From Actinomadura sp. DC4 (GTDB lineage Bacteria > Actinomycetota > Actinomycetes > Streptosporangiales > Streptosporangiaceae): DNA of 64,000 nt. A program made the translations under genes and the position numbers. Under the pieces are notes generated by a model. It searched no databases and was not told the origin of the DNA. It saw only the letters and a list, made by a program, of their open reading frames with translations. This document shows, piece after piece, positions 36,753 to 45,388 of this stretch. Where the stretch lies: contig NZ_JAUEQY010000010.1 in the NCBI RefSeq assembly GCF_030406325.1, positions 1 to 64,000 on the forward strand, in the 5' to 3' direction. Position 1 is the first letter of the stretch, and each line of letters begins with the position of its first letter.

Positions 36753-37178
36753 ATGTCCAACAAACCCGCGATCGCCTACTGGATGATCAGCTTGCCCGTG
36801 CTCCTGGAGACGGGAGTCGGCGCGGAGTGGGACCTCGCGCGGATCAAGTACACGCGCGACATCTTCGAGACGATTCACTTTCCGCTCTACTTCCTCACGA
36901 TCCTGGGCATCGCCAAGGTCCTCGCCGTGCTCGCGCTGCTCGCTCCGCGCCTCCCGCGCCTGAAGGAGTGGGCGTACGCCGGGGTGTTCTTCGTCTACGC
37001 GGGAGCGACCGCCGCCCACCTCGCCGTTCGCGACGACGCGGGAATCGTCATGCCCCTCGTCTTCGCCGCGCTGACGCTCGTCTCCTGGGGCCTGCGCCCT
37101 CCATCGCGCCGAGACCCCGCCCCGCTACGTCTCCGGCCCTCCGTTCGACCGACGCGGGCCCCGTCACCTCTAAAGTGA
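36753..37178 (+). CDS. DoxX-like membrane protein
   Basis: The 141-residue protein has four membrane segments (YWMISLPVLLETG, FPLYFLTILGIAKVLAVLAL, WAYAGVFFVYAGATAAHLAV, VMPLVFAALTLVSWGL) and the LGIAKVLAVLALLAPRLPRL loop typical of DoxX-like family proteins. A proline- and arginine-rich cytoplasmic tail follows. The function is unknown; some DoxX members affect oxidative-stress complexes. It precedes the esterase gene by 14 bases on the same strand. Confidence 0.85.
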   Translation: MSNKPAIAYWMISLPVLLETGVGAEWDLARIKYTRDIFETIHFPLYFLTILGIAKVLAVLALLAPRLPRLKEWAYAGVFFVYAGATAAHLAVRDDAGIVMPLVFAALTLVSWGLRPPSRRDPAPLRLRPSVRPTRAPSPLK

Positions 37179-37192
37179 CACGGGGGGTTTTG

Positions 37193-38428
37193 ATGATTAG
37201 TGCGCGTATTGAGGAGTTCGTCCGTACCAAGGACGTGGCGGCGCTGACCGCCGACCTGCGGGCGGCGGGCGGTCCACTGGTCGAGCCGGCCGGTGCGGAC
37301 GTGCTGGTGACGTTCGTGTGGATCGGGCCCCAGCGGCAGGTGTCGGTGCGGGGCGCCGAGGTCTTCGCGGACCCGACGGCGATGTCGCTCCCCATGGTCC
37401 GGGTGCCGGGCACCGACGTGTGGCACCTCGACGTTCGCGCCCCGCGTGGCATCACGACCGTCTACCAGTACGTGGTCGACGATCCGTTCCTCGACGCGGA
37501 CATGGACGACCTGGCCCTGATGGGCCGCCTGGCCGACGAGTCGCGCGACCGCTCCTACGCCGACCCGTTCAACCCGCGGCGGCTGTACCCGAAGGCCGCC
37601 GTACTGGGCGGCGTCGAGGAGACCGACGAGGCCCGGTGGGACTCGGTGCTGGAACTCCCGGGCGTGGAGCCCGCACCGTGGTTCGACGGCCCGGCGCCGG
37701 CGCTGGATGAGCACCGCTTCACCTCGGCCGCGCTCGGCGGCGAGCGTACGGTCTCGGTGTACGCGCCGGCGGACGCCCGGTCGCTGGTGGTCCTGCTCGA
37801 CGGCGAGTCGTGGCTGTCGGCGGCACGTCTGCACGCCGGCCTCGCGTCCCTGATGGAGTCGGGCGCCATGCCGCCGGCGGTGGTGGCGTTCGTGCACAAC
37901 CCGCCGGACATGAGGAAGGCCCGGATGACCGAGATGGCGTGCCACTCGGGCCTGACCACGATGCTGGCGGACGAACTGCTGCCGCTGCTGCGGTCCCACT
38001 ATGACGTGCCGGGCGACGTGGTCGTCGGCGGAAGCAGCCTCGGCGGTCTGGCCGCGTGCTTCGCGGCGTACGAGCGTCCGGAGGTGTTCGACGCCGTACT
38101 GTCGATCTCGGGCAGCCACTGGTGGGGCTACCTTCCGGAGCCGGGCGGCTGGGGCCGCGACGGCGAGCCGGAGTGGCTGACGCGCCGCTTCGCCGACGCA
38201 CCGCGGGCCCGGACCCGCTTCTGGATCGACGTCGGTGTGCTGGAGACCGGCGCGTCACCGCTGTACCCCGGCACCGACCATCGTGGGGCCAACCGTCACC
38301 TGCGTACGGTCCTGCGTGCCAAGGGTTACGACGTCACCTACTACGAGGCCCCGGGCGGCCACGACTCCGCGACCTTCCGGCGCAGCGCGGTGCGGGGCCT
38401 TACCGCCCTGCTCACCCCGGCGAGCTGA
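37193..38428 (+). CDS. Enterochelin esterase-like alpha/beta hydrolase
   Basis: The 411-residue protein combines an N-terminal immunoglobulin-like domain (VLVTFVWIGPQRQVSVRGAE) with an esterase domain. Nucleophile serine is in VVGGSSLGGLAACF near residue 280, and histidine is in EAPGGHDSATF near the end. This is the layout of Fes-type enterochelin esterases, which release iron from siderophores. No signal peptide is present. The ATG at 37,193 follows a G-rich sequence. No siderophore genes are nearby, so another ester substrate is possible. Confidence 0.9.
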   Translation: MISARIEEFVRTKDVAALTADLRAAGGPLVEPAGADVLVTFVWIGPQRQVSVRGAEVFADPTAMSLPMVRVPGTDVWHLDVRAPRGITTVYQYVVDDPFLDADMDDLALMGRLADESRDRSYADPFNPRRLYPKAAVLGGVEETDEARWDSVLELPGVEPAPWFDGPAPALDEHRFTSAALGGERTVSVYAPADARSLVVLLDGESWLSAARLHAGLASLMESGAMPPAVVAFVHNPPDMRKARMTEMACHSGLTTMLADELLPLLRSHYDVPGDVVVGGSSLGGLAACFAAYERPEVFDAVLSISGSHWWGYLPEPGGWGRDGEPEWLTRRFADAPRARTRFWIDVGVLETGASPLYPGTDHRGANRHLRTVLRAKGYDVTYYEAPGGHDSATFRRSAVRGLTALLTPAS

Positions 38429-38438
38429 CCCGCCGGGG
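38415..38438. terminator. Hairpin between convergent esterase and methyltransferase genes
   Basis: CCCCGGCG and CGCCGGGG pair perfectly around a short loop that includes the esterase stop codon. It lies between two convergent genes and could terminate both. Confidence 0.6.
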
Positions 38439-38446
38439 AGTCGTTC

Positions 38447-39037
38447 TCAGCGGCGGTGGACGCTGACGGCATAGCCGCCGCCGTCGTACGGGTCGGCGTC
38501 CCAGGTGGCGAAGCGGTCGACGAAGGTGAGGCCGGCCCCGGCGCAGTAGGCGTCGTACTCCGGCAGCGTGATGCTGGGCGGTACCGGCAGGTGGGCCTGA
38601 TCCAAGCCGAATCCGGCGACCAGCAGACCGCCCGGGCGCAGGGCCGAGGTCAGGCGGCCGACCACCGTGGCCTCCGTGCCGGCGGCGAGAAGCGGGAAGA
38701 TGTTGCCGGCGGCGACCACGAGATCGAAGTCCGCGGCCGGGTCGAGCTCCGCCAGGTCGGCCTGGATCCAGGGCAGTCCCGGCGCCTCCTTCCGCGCCAC
38801 CGCCAGCATGGACGCGTCGAGATCCACTCCGACACAGTCGTACCCGAGCTCCGCGAGGCGGATCGCGACTCGCCCGGTACCGCATCCGGCGTCCAGTACC
38901 CGGGCTCCGGCGGGCACGAGCGCGGCGCAGAACCGCGCCTCACCGTGCATGTCCTTACCGCTCCCGGCCAGGGCCGCGAACCGCGTCGCGTAGTCCTCTC
39001 CGGACGTCCCACCGGTCAGCTCTTGCCAGCGACTCAT
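38447..39037 (-). CDS. Class I SAM-dependent methyltransferase
   Basis: The 196-residue enzyme starts (from 39,037) MSRWQELTGGTSGEDYATRF. It has SAM-binding motif I VLDAGCGTGRVAIRLAELGY, then VGVDLDASMLAVARKEAPGL and the LRPGGLLVAGFGLDQAHLPV segment. The methyl acceptor is unknown; small-molecule acceptors are usual for this type. An ATG 24 bases upstream (39,061) is possible, but neither start has a good Shine-Dalgarno; I prefer 39,037 by typical family starts. Confidence 0.88.
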   Translation of the reverse strand: MSRWQELTGGTSGEDYATRFAALAGSGKDMHGEARFCAALVPAGARVLDAGCGTGRVAIRLAELGYDCVGVDLDASMLAVARKEAPGLPWIQADLAELDPAADFDLVVAAGNIFPLLAAGTEATVVGRLTSALRPGGLLVAGFGLDQAHLPVPPSITLPEYDAYCAGAGLTFVDRFATWDADPYDGGGYAVSVHRR

Positions 39038-39064
39038 GAGGGAAGCATAGAGAGCGGCCATGAG

Positions 39065-39099
39065 AAGAGGGCCCGTGCCGACTCGGCACAGGCCCTCTT
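39065..39099 (-). terminator. Terminator after the DUF1062 gene
   Basis: A long near-perfect hairpin (AAGAGGGC...GTGCCGA paired with TCGGCAC...GCCCTCTT) lies nine bases downstream of the DUF1062 stop on the minus strand, before the methyltransferase gene. It would end in T-rich sequence on that strand. Confidence 0.7.
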
Positions 39100-39107
39100 G
39101 TGGTGGA

Positions 39108-39500
39108 TCACATCAGGACGAAGGAGAAGCCCAGTTTCGTCCTGCGGAGTTCCCAGCATCCGTCCCAGTCGAGCGCGAACCGGTTGCGCCGGGCGATCAA
39201 CGGGTCGAGCAGGGTTGCCGCGACGAGGGAAGGCGAGTTGGCCGAGTAACCGGCCAGCAGGCCGGCGGGCAGCGAACGGACCGGGACGCGCTCGTGGACG
39301 GTGAGTTTGCCGGTCCGGCCGCAGGAAACGCAGCCGACCAGGAGCCAGACGTGGAGAAGCTTGCCGTTGGCGTTGACGCGGAACCTGCCGTTGCCGGTGG
39401 TGGCGTGGCCGGAGGGGCAGGCCACACATCGGAGGGCGAGCAGAGGCAGGCGGGTACGCCGCACCACCCAGGGCAGCACGATATGGGGATGTGAGGACAT
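39108..39500 (-). CDS. DUF1062 family protein
   Basis: The 130-residue product starts MSSHPHIVLPWVVRRTRLPL. It has CVACPSGH, then GRFRVNANGKLLHVWLLVGC with a CVSCGRTGKLTVHERVPVRS motif and a long helical C-terminus. This CxxC...CxxC zinc-ribbon-plus-helices build is characteristic of DUF1062. The zinc ribbon suggests nucleic-acid or protein binding; the function is unknown. The ATG at 39,500 is the only good start. It is monocistronic, with a terminator behind it. Confidence 0.8.
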   Translation of the reverse strand: MSSHPHIVLPWVVRRTRLPLLALRCVACPSGHATTGNGRFRVNANGKLLHVWLLVGCVSCGRTGKLTVHERVPVRSLPAGLLAGYSANSPSLVAATLLDPLIARRNRFALDWDGCWELRRTKLGFSFVLM

Positions 39501-39710
39501 GATCTCTCTGCAGACCTGACGAAGAGCACGGAGAACAGAGCCGACGGCGTCGTCGGCGACCGGTGCGCGGGAAGGTGTCAGGTCTAAAGAGCAGGCGGCG
39601 TCATGCGCGCGAGGTCCTCACGTAGGGGTGGGGAACCCAAATCAGGCGACCGCCATCCGAGAGATCCACTCGTTTTCGCGGCCGGCCCGCCTCCACCCGG
39701 CCCTGCTGCG

Positions 39711-39752
39711 AAAATCAAAAATGGGGCTCCGAAGCGAAGCTTCGAAACCCCA
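39711..39752 (-). terminator. Rho-independent terminator of tRNA-Pro
   Basis: On the minus strand TGGGG...CGAAGC-TTC-GCTTCG...CCCCA is followed by ATTTTTGATTTT. It begins about 23 bases after the tRNA-Pro 3' end. The T-tract is unusually good for this genome. Confidence 0.88.
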
Positions 39753-39774
39753 TCTGAACTGCTAGGTCACACTG

Positions 39775-39848
<74 letters not shown>

Positions 39849-39900
39849 GTGGCCACAGATCGCCTACAGCGCCTGCGCCGGGCTCTACTCTAGCGGACGT

Positions 39901-40818
39901 TCACCCCTGCCCGCGCCCTGGTGCGCCATCCCCCGGCACCAAGGTCAGCAGCGACGCCTCGGGCGGGCAGCAGAAGCGGACCGGCGCGTACGGTGACGTG
40001 CCCAGCCCGGCCGACACGTGCAGCCAGGACTCCCCGTTGCGGTGCAGGCCCTTGACCCGTGAGCGTTCGATGCCGCAGTTCGTCACCAGGGCGCCGTAGA
40101 GGGGCACGCACAGCTGACCGCCGTGCGTGTGCCCGGCCAGCAGGAGCCGGTAGCCGTCCGCCGTGAAGCGGTCCAAATTGCGCGGCTCCGGTGAGTGCAG
40201 CACTCCGATGCTCAGCATGTCCGGTGACACCGCGCCGGCGATCTGGTCGTAGCGGTCCTTGCCGATGTGGGAGTCGGCGACACCGCCGACCTGCACCTCC
40301 GTCGAGCCCACCTTCAGGCTGCCGACGTGGTTGTTCAGGTCCAGCCAGCCGGCGGCGGTCAGGGCCGCGCCCAGCTCCTCGTACGGTAGGTCGGGCACCG
40401 TACGGACGTTGTAGTCCTTGCGGCTCGTACGCCAGAGGTAGCGCGCCGGGTTCTTCGGCACCGGGGAGAACATGTCGTTCGAGCCGTACACGAACACGCC
40501 GGGGCGGTCGAGCAGCGGGCCCAGCAGCTCCAGGAACGGGCCGATCGCGTCAGGATGAGAGATCGAGTCGCCGGTGTTGACCACGAGGTCGGGCTCGAGG
40601 GAGTCGAGGGCGGCGACCCACTTGATCAGGCGGCGGCGGCCCGGTGTCAGGTGGGTGTCGGAGATGTGCAGGATCTTCAGAGGCCGCTGGCCCGGAGCGA
40701 GGACGGGTACGTCATAGCGGCGCAGGCGGAACCAGTTGCGTTCGACGACGGACGCGTAGCCGATTCCGGCGACGCCGGCGCCGAGTACTCCCAGGGGGAC
40801 GGCGTATCTCTTGTGCAC
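39901..40818 (-). CDS. Metallophosphoesterase
   Basis: The 305-residue protein has an N-terminal membrane-type segment ([20 protein letters not shown]) and then the calcineurin-like motifs: ISDTHL near residue 52, NTGDSIS near 80, GSNDMF (in place of GNHD) near 112, and GHTHGGQ near 230. It is a binuclear metal phosphatase, probably at the membrane. The GSND variant replaces the usual histidine with aspartate. The GTG at 40,818 begins the basic MHKRYAV leader. It is the counterpart of the gene beside ponA2 in mycobacteria. Confidence 0.9.
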   Translation of the reverse strand: MHKRYAVPLGVLGAGVAGIGYASVVERNWFRLRRYDVPVLAPGQRPLKILHISDTHLTPGRRRLIKWVAALDSLEPDLVVNTGDSISHPDAIGPFLELLGPLLDRPGVFVYGSNDMFSPVPKNPARYLWRTSRKDYNVRTVPDLPYEELGAALTAAGWLDLNNHVGSLKVGSTEVQVGGVADSHIGKDRYDQIAGAVSPDMLSIGVLHSPEPRNLDRFTADGYRLLLAGHTHGGQLCVPLYGALVTNCGIERSRVKGLHRNGESWLHVSAGLGTSPYAPVRFCCPPEASLLTLVPGDGAPGRGQG

Positions 40819-40887
40819 CCATCCATCGTGCCAGACCCGAAGACCGGTTTATTGGAAAGCACCACAGCGCCAGGAAGGGCAAGATTA

Positions 40888-41343
40888 ATGACCATGTTGA
40901 AGGAGAAGCTGCGGACCGACCTGTCGGTCGCGATGAAGGCGCGTGACGAGGTTCGCACCCGTACGCTCCGTATGGCCTTGACGGCGCTCACGAATGAAGA
41001 GGTCTCGGGCAAGCAGGCGCGTGAGCTGTCCGACGACGAAGTCGTCAAGGTGTTGCAGCGTGAGGCCAAGAAGCGCCGCGAGGCGGCGGAGGCGTTCGCC
41101 GGCGCCGGCCGTACGGAGCAGGCCGAGGCGGAGCGGGCCGAGGGTGTGGTGCTCGACGAGTACCTCCCGACGCAGCTCGGTGACGCCGAGCTGACCGAGC
41201 TCGTCGCCGCCGCCATCGCCGAGACCGGAGCCGAGGGGCCACGGGCGATGGGGCAGGTCATGAGGGTCGTGACGCCCAAGGTCGCGGGCCGCGCCGACGG
41301 ACGCCGGGTCTCCGGAGAGGTCAAGCGCCAGCTCGCGGGCTGA
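40888..41343 (+). CDS. GatB/YqeY domain protein
   Basis: The 151-residue, highly helical protein starts MTMLKEKLRTDLSVAMKARD. It has the typical YqeY core (ALTNEEVSGKQARELSDDEV, VLQREAKKRREAAEAFAGAG) and the C-terminal GPRAMGQVMRVVTPKVAGRA shared with the tail domain of the GatB amidotransferase subunit, which touches tRNA. The stand-alone role is unknown. An ATG six bases later is an alternative start. It converges on the PBP gene, with a terminator between. Confidence 0.92.
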   Translation: MTMLKEKLRTDLSVAMKARDEVRTRTLRMALTALTNEEVSGKQARELSDDEVVKVLQREAKKRREAAEAFAGAGRTEQAEAERAEGVVLDEYLPTQLGDAELTELVAAAIAETGAEGPRAMGQVMRVVTPKVAGRADGRRVSGEVKRQLAG

Positions 41344-41352
41344 AAACCGAAG

Positions 41353-41385
41353 ACGCCCTTGTACGCCGCGGCGTACGAGGGCGTC
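41353..41385. terminator. Bidirectional terminator
   Basis: GACGCCCT-T-GTACGCC pairs with GGCGTAC-G-AGGGCGTC (one bulged pair) around a GC loop, between the convergent yqeY-like and PBP genes. Confidence 0.8.
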
Positions 41386-41398
41386 CCGTTCAGTAGTT

Positions 41399-43666
41399 CT
41401 AGTTGAACGGCCAGATGCCCCCGCGCCTTCGCCTGCGCGGCTTGGAGGCCGGGCCGTTGCCGTTGCTCACGAAGATGACGACCGAGGTGTCCTTGTCGGC
41501 CTTCACCCCCGAGCTCGGCGAGGTGTAGGCCACGGTGCCCTTGCGCTGGCTGGAGTCGATCGCGCGCGGCGAGACCTGCACCGAGAAGCCGGCGTTCTGG
41601 ATCTGGCGGGTCGCGTCGGTCACCGACAGACCCCGGACGTTGGGTACGCGTGCCTGGTCCAGGTTGCCGAAGTCGTCGACCGGTGTGTGGAACGAAGATG
41701 GCTTCGTGTCCTGCAGCGCCGACCGCATCGAGGCCTGCCAGATGGCGCCGACGTTCGCGCCGTAGATGCCCGGGCTCGGGTTGCCGAAGGGCGCCGCCGG
41801 GTCGCCGTACCAGACGGCGGCCGAGAGGTCGGGGGTGTAGCCGGCGAACAGCGCGCACGAGTGGGCCTCGCAGGTGCCGGTCTTGCCCGCCGCCGGCCGC
41901 CCGATACCCCTGCCGCGGCCCGTGCCGCTCGTAAGCACGCCCTGCAGGATGCGGGTGACCTCGTCGGCCACGCTCGAGTCGACCGACTTGCCGCACTTGG
42001 CCTGGGGAACCTTGATCTTCTTGCCGTCGGCGTCGGTGACGTCGTTGATGGCCACCGGGGTGCAGTACTGGCCGCGGGCGGCGAAGCCGGCGTACGCGGC
42101 GGCGAGGTGGGTGACGTCGATGTTGTTGGTGCCGAGCACCTGGGAGGGCACCTGCTGGAGCGCCTGGCCGTTGGCCTGCTTCATGCCGAAGGCGGTGGCC
42201 ATCTTCGAGGCCTCGCACAGCCCGACCCGTTGTTCCAGGTAGGCGTAGAACGTGTTGATCGAACCCCACGTGCCGGTGTCGAGGTTGGCCGACTTGCGCT
42301 TGGAGGTCTCGGCGTTGCTCAGCGTCCAGGGCTCGAAGTGGTTGCCCTTGCAGTCGGTGAACCCGCTGACCGTCGTGCTGTTCGGCGCCGGCAGGGTGGT
42401 GCCGACGCTGTAGCCCTTGTTGAGCGCGGCGGCGAGCGTGAAGATCTTGAAGGTCGACCCGGCGGAGTAGCCGCCGTTGCCGCCGTGGGCGTAGTCCGCG
42501 GCGAGGTTCAGGGTCGTCTGGCCCTTCCCCTTGTGATCGCCATAGTCCTTACTGACCACCATCGCCTTGATCTCGCCCGTGCCGGGCTTGACCATCGCCT
42601 CCGTGGCCGTCTTGCTCCGGCTGGGCCGCAGGTCGAGTGCGCGCTGCGCCGCCTTCTGGTCCTTCATGTCGAGCGTCGTACGGATCGTGAGGCCGCCGCG
42701 GTAGAGCAGGCGCTCGCGGTCGGCCGAGGTCTTGCCGAAGGCGGAGTTGCCGAGGATCTCGTCCTTGACGTACTCACAGAAGAAAGGAGCCTTGCTGTCC
42801 GCGCAGTCGGTCTTGGGCTTCTTGATGTGCAGCTTGATCGGCTCGGCGGCCGCGGCGTCGGCCTGCTGCTTGGTGATGATCTTCAGGTCCGCCATGCGGT
42901 TGAGCACGATGGTGCGCCGGTCCGTGGCGCCCCTCGGGTTGAGCTCGGGGTCGAAGGCGTACGGGCTGTTGGTGACGCCCGCGAGCAGCGCGGCCTCGGA
43001 GAGGGTGAGCTCGGAGGCGTTCTTGCTGAAGTAGTACTGCGAGGCCGCCTGGACGCCGTACGCGCCGGAGCCGAAGTAGGCGATGTTGAGGTAGCCCTCG
43101 AGGATCTGGTCCTTGGTCAGGCGTTTCTCGACGTTGACGGCGTACCGCAGCTCACGGAGCTTGCGCCCGAAGTTGGGCGCTTTCGCCGCCTCCGCGTCCT
43201 TGTCGGTCTTGGCGTTCTCCACCAGGAGGTTCTTCACGTACTGCTGGGTGAGCGTCGAGCCGCCCTGCTTGATGCCGCCGTCCTGCGCGTTGGTGACGAG
43301 CGCGCGGAAGGAGCCCTTCGCGTCGAGGGGGCCGTGCTGGAAGAACCGCGCGTCCTCGATCGCGACGATGGCCTTCTGCATGATCGGTGCGACCTGGCCG
43401 AGGCTCACCGACTCGCGGTTGTGGAAGTAGAACTGCGCGATGACCTGGCCGTCCGCGGAGTACACCGTCGTACGCTCGGGTGGCGGCTTGAGGCTGAAGT
43501 CGTCCGGCATGCTCTGGAAACTGTCGGAGGCGTCCCGCGCCGCCATGCCCACACTGCCCACGCCCGGCAGGGCGAGGAGACCGACCAGAACCCCGGCGAA
43601 GGCAGCAGCCCCGAGAAGTCGCAGCAGCTTGACGATCACGCGTTCCTGATCTTCCCTCGCACCCAT
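41399..43666 (-). CDS. ponA2: Class A penicillin-binding protein with C-terminal PASTA domain
   Basis: The 755-residue protein has a membrane anchor (LLRLLGAAAFAGVLVGLLAL). A GT51 glycosyltransferase domain follows (AIEDARFFQHGPLDAKGSFR with the catalytic glutamate, GGSTLTQQYVKNLL). The transpeptidase domain has STFK near residue 404, SIN near 470 and KTGT near 594, and one PASTA domain starts near 665 (VPNVRGLSVTDATRQIQNAG). It polymerises and cross-links peptidoglycan. Size, the single PASTA and the position beside a whiB4-type gene match mycobacterial PonA2. The ATG at 43,666 follows an in-frame GTG. Confidence 0.95.
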   Translation of the reverse strand: MGAREDQERVIVKLLRLLGAAAFAGVLVGLLALPGVGSVGMAARDASDSFQSMPDDFSLKPPPERTTVYSADGQVIAQFYFHNRESVSLGQVAPIMQKAIVAIEDARFFQHGPLDAKGSFRALVTNAQDGGIKQGGSTLTQQYVKNLLVENAKTDKDAEAAKAPNFGRKLRELRYAVNVEKRLTKDQILEGYLNIAYFGSGAYGVQAASQYYFSKNASELTLSEAALLAGVTNSPYAFDPELNPRGATDRRTIVLNRMADLKIITKQQADAAAAEPIKLHIKKPKTDCADSKAPFFCEYVKDEILGNSAFGKTSADRERLLYRGGLTIRTTLDMKDQKAAQRALDLRPSRSKTATEAMVKPGTGEIKAMVVSKDYGDHKGKGQTTLNLAADYAHGGNGGYSAGSTFKIFTLAAALNKGYSVGTTLPAPNSTTVSGFTDCKGNHFEPWTLSNAETSKRKSANLDTGTWGSINTFYAYLEQRVGLCEASKMATAFGMKQANGQALQQVPSQVLGTNNIDVTHLAAAYAGFAARGQYCTPVAINDVTDADGKKIKVPQAKCGKSVDSSVADEVTRILQGVLTSGTGRGRGIGRPAAGKTGTCEAHSCALFAGYTPDLSAAVWYGDPAAPFGNPSPGIYGANVGAIWQASMRSALQDTKPSSFHTPVDDFGNLDQARVPNVRGLSVTDATRQIQNAGFSVQVSPRAIDSSQRKGTVAYTSPSSGVKADKDTSVVIFVSNGNGPASKPRRRRRGGIWPFN

Positions 43667-43908
43667 CACGCGACATAGGTTACGCGGGACGAGAGGTGCA
43701 TTTGGCGCACCTCCCCCCAGACGGATGACTAGTTCGTTGCCGTCGGATGGCCCGGAGGGGCTATTTCGAGAATGGACCCATCGGGGGCTGTTGAATCCAC
43801 CCGCTGTTCCGTAAGTTCTTCCCCACGGCTTTCGTATGGCGGCCTGACGTCCGCGCCCGTCCGGCCGGGGCTTCGCAACGACATCCGACCAAGGGGAGTG
43901 GGGCCAAG

Positions 43909-44217
43909 ATGTGGATCACAGACTGGACCGCCCGCGCCGCCTGCCGTAACGCGGATCCCGACGCGTTGTTCGTGCAGGGCGCCGCTCAAAACCGGGCGAA
44001 GCTGATCTGCCGTGGCTGCCCTGTGCGCACCGAGTGTCTCGCAGACGCTCTGGACAACCGGATCGAATTCGGTGTCTGGGGCGGCATGACCGAGCGCGAG
44101 CGTCGGGCACTGTTGCGGCGACGTCCTGACGTGACGTCATGGCGTGAGCTGCTCGAGACCGCCAAAGAGCAGTACGAGAAGACCCAGGACCCAGAAGAAG
44201 AGCTCGTCGCGAGCTGA
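43909..44217 (+). CDS. whiB4: WhiB-family iron-sulfur regulator (WhiB4 type)
   Basis: The 102-residue protein has the four cysteines of the [4Fe-4S] cluster (ACRNADP, ICRGCPVRTEC), the GVWGGMT turn and a basic tail (ERRALLRRRP) for DNA contact. WhiB proteins sense oxygen or nitric oxide and act with the sigma factor. Position next to a PonA2-type PBP and the ArsA-like pair matches mycobacterial whiB4. The ATG at 43,909 has AAGGGGAG upstream. The 242-base upstream spacer is shared with the divergent PBP gene and contains a small GAGGTGC/GCACCTC hairpin of unknown role. Confidence 0.93.
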   Translation: MWITDWTARAACRNADPDALFVQGAAQNRAKLICRGCPVRTECLADALDNRIEFGVWGGMTERERRALLRRRPDVTSWRELLETAKEQYEKTQDPEEELVAS

Positions 44218-44225
44218 GCGCCGCC

Positions 44226-44256
44226 GGCCTGACCGCCGACGCGTGCGGTCAGGCCG
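44226..44256. terminator. Hairpin between convergent whiB and ArsA-like genes
   Basis: GGCCTGACCGC pairs with GCGGTCAGGCC around an eight-base loop. It starts nine bases after the whiB stop and overlaps the stop of the ArsA-like gene. Confidence 0.7.
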
Positions 44257-45388
44257 CGGGCTCGCCGGCTTCGCCCGCGAGGTCTCCCGCGATGTTCCGC
44301 AGGCCCTCCAGGTCGTGCACGTCCTCGGCCATCGCGCCGACCGTCGCGACCGGCACCCTCGGGTGCGATGAGGTGAAGCTCTCCCGCAGCCGCGTCTCCC
44401 GCGCGGTGACGTGCATCCGCTCGGCGTGCAGCCGCAGCAGTGCCGTGGTGAGCTGGTGGTTGCCGCGCGACTCGAGCGTCTCCGCCGCCGCCTCGCTGCG
44501 TACCGCCGACAGGTGGGACGCGTCCGAGCGGTGCACCCGGTTGACGACCAGGCCGGCCAGCGGCATGTGCTCTTCGGCGAGACGCTCCACGAAGTAGGAC
44601 GCCTCGCGCAGTGCGTCGCGCTCGGGCGCGGCCACGACCAAGAAGGCCGTGCCGGGAGCCTGCAGCAGTTTGTACGTCTGGTCGGCGCGCTCGCGGAAGC
44701 CGCCGAACATCGTGTCGAAGGCCAGCACGAACGTCTGCATGTCCTTGATGAGCTGACCGCCGAGGACCTTCGTGATGACGCTGGTGAACATCCCGAACCC
44801 GGCGGTCACGACCTTCATCCCGAACCGCCCGCCGGCCTTGGCCGGGGCCATGAGCACCTTGATGAGCCGCCCGTCGAGGAAGCGGCCCATGCGCTCGGGG
44901 GCGTCGAGGAAGTCCAGTGCCGAGCGCGACGGCGGGGTGTCCACGATGATGAGGTCCCACGCGCCGGAGCGGTGCAACTGGCCGAGCTTCTCCATCGCCA
45001 TGTACTCCTGAGTGCCCGAAAGGCTGGAGGACAGCGACTGGTAGAAGGGGTTGGCCAGGATCTGCTGGGCCCGGTCGGCGTCGGAGTGCGCCTCGACGAT
45101 CTCGTCGAAGGTGCGCTTCATGTCGAGCATCATCGCGTGCAGCTCACCCTCGGCGCCCTCGACCGGGCGCGGGGTGTTGTCCAGCTCGGTCAGCCCGAGC
45201 GCCTGCGCCAGCCGGCGGGCCGGGTCGACGGTGAGCACGACGACGTCACGGCCGCGCTCGGCCGCGCGTACGCCGACGGCGGCGGCGGTCGTGGTCTTGC
45301 CCACGCCGCCGGACCCGCAGCACACGATGATCTTCGTGTCCGGGTCGTCGATCAGCGTGTCGATGTCGAACGCCGGTGGGGTCTTCAC
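44249..45388 (-). CDS. ArsA/Get3-like ATPase (second of a pair)
   Basis: The 379-residue deviant Walker ATPase has the P-loop CCGSGGVGKTTTAAAVG near residues 24-40, VDPARRL switch region, VDTPPSRSALDFLD near 150 and a long helical part. There is no arsenite-binding cysteine set, so it is not a true arsenite pump subunit. By synteny it is the counterpart of mycobacterial Rv3680, which forms a redox-linked complex with Rv3679. The GTG overlaps the preceding gene's stop by four bases, so the two are translated together in about equal amounts. Confidence 0.92.
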   Translation of the reverse strand: MKTPPAFDIDTLIDDPDTKIIVCCGSGGVGKTTTAAAVGVRAAERGRDVVVLTVDPARRLAQALGLTELDNTPRPVEGAEGELHAMMLDMKRTFDEIVEAHSDADRAQQILANPFYQSLSSSLSGTQEYMAMEKLGQLHRSGAWDLIIVDTPPSRSALDFLDAPERMGRFLDGRLIKVLMAPAKAGGRFGMKVVTAGFGMFTSVITKVLGGQLIKDMQTFVLAFDTMFGGFRERADQTYKLLQAPGTAFLVVAAPERDALREASYFVERLAEEHMPLAGLVVNRVHRSDASHLSAVRSEAAAETLESRGNHQLTTALLRLHAERMHVTARETRLRESFTSSHPRVPVATVGAMAEDVHDLEGLRNIAGDLAGEAGEPAA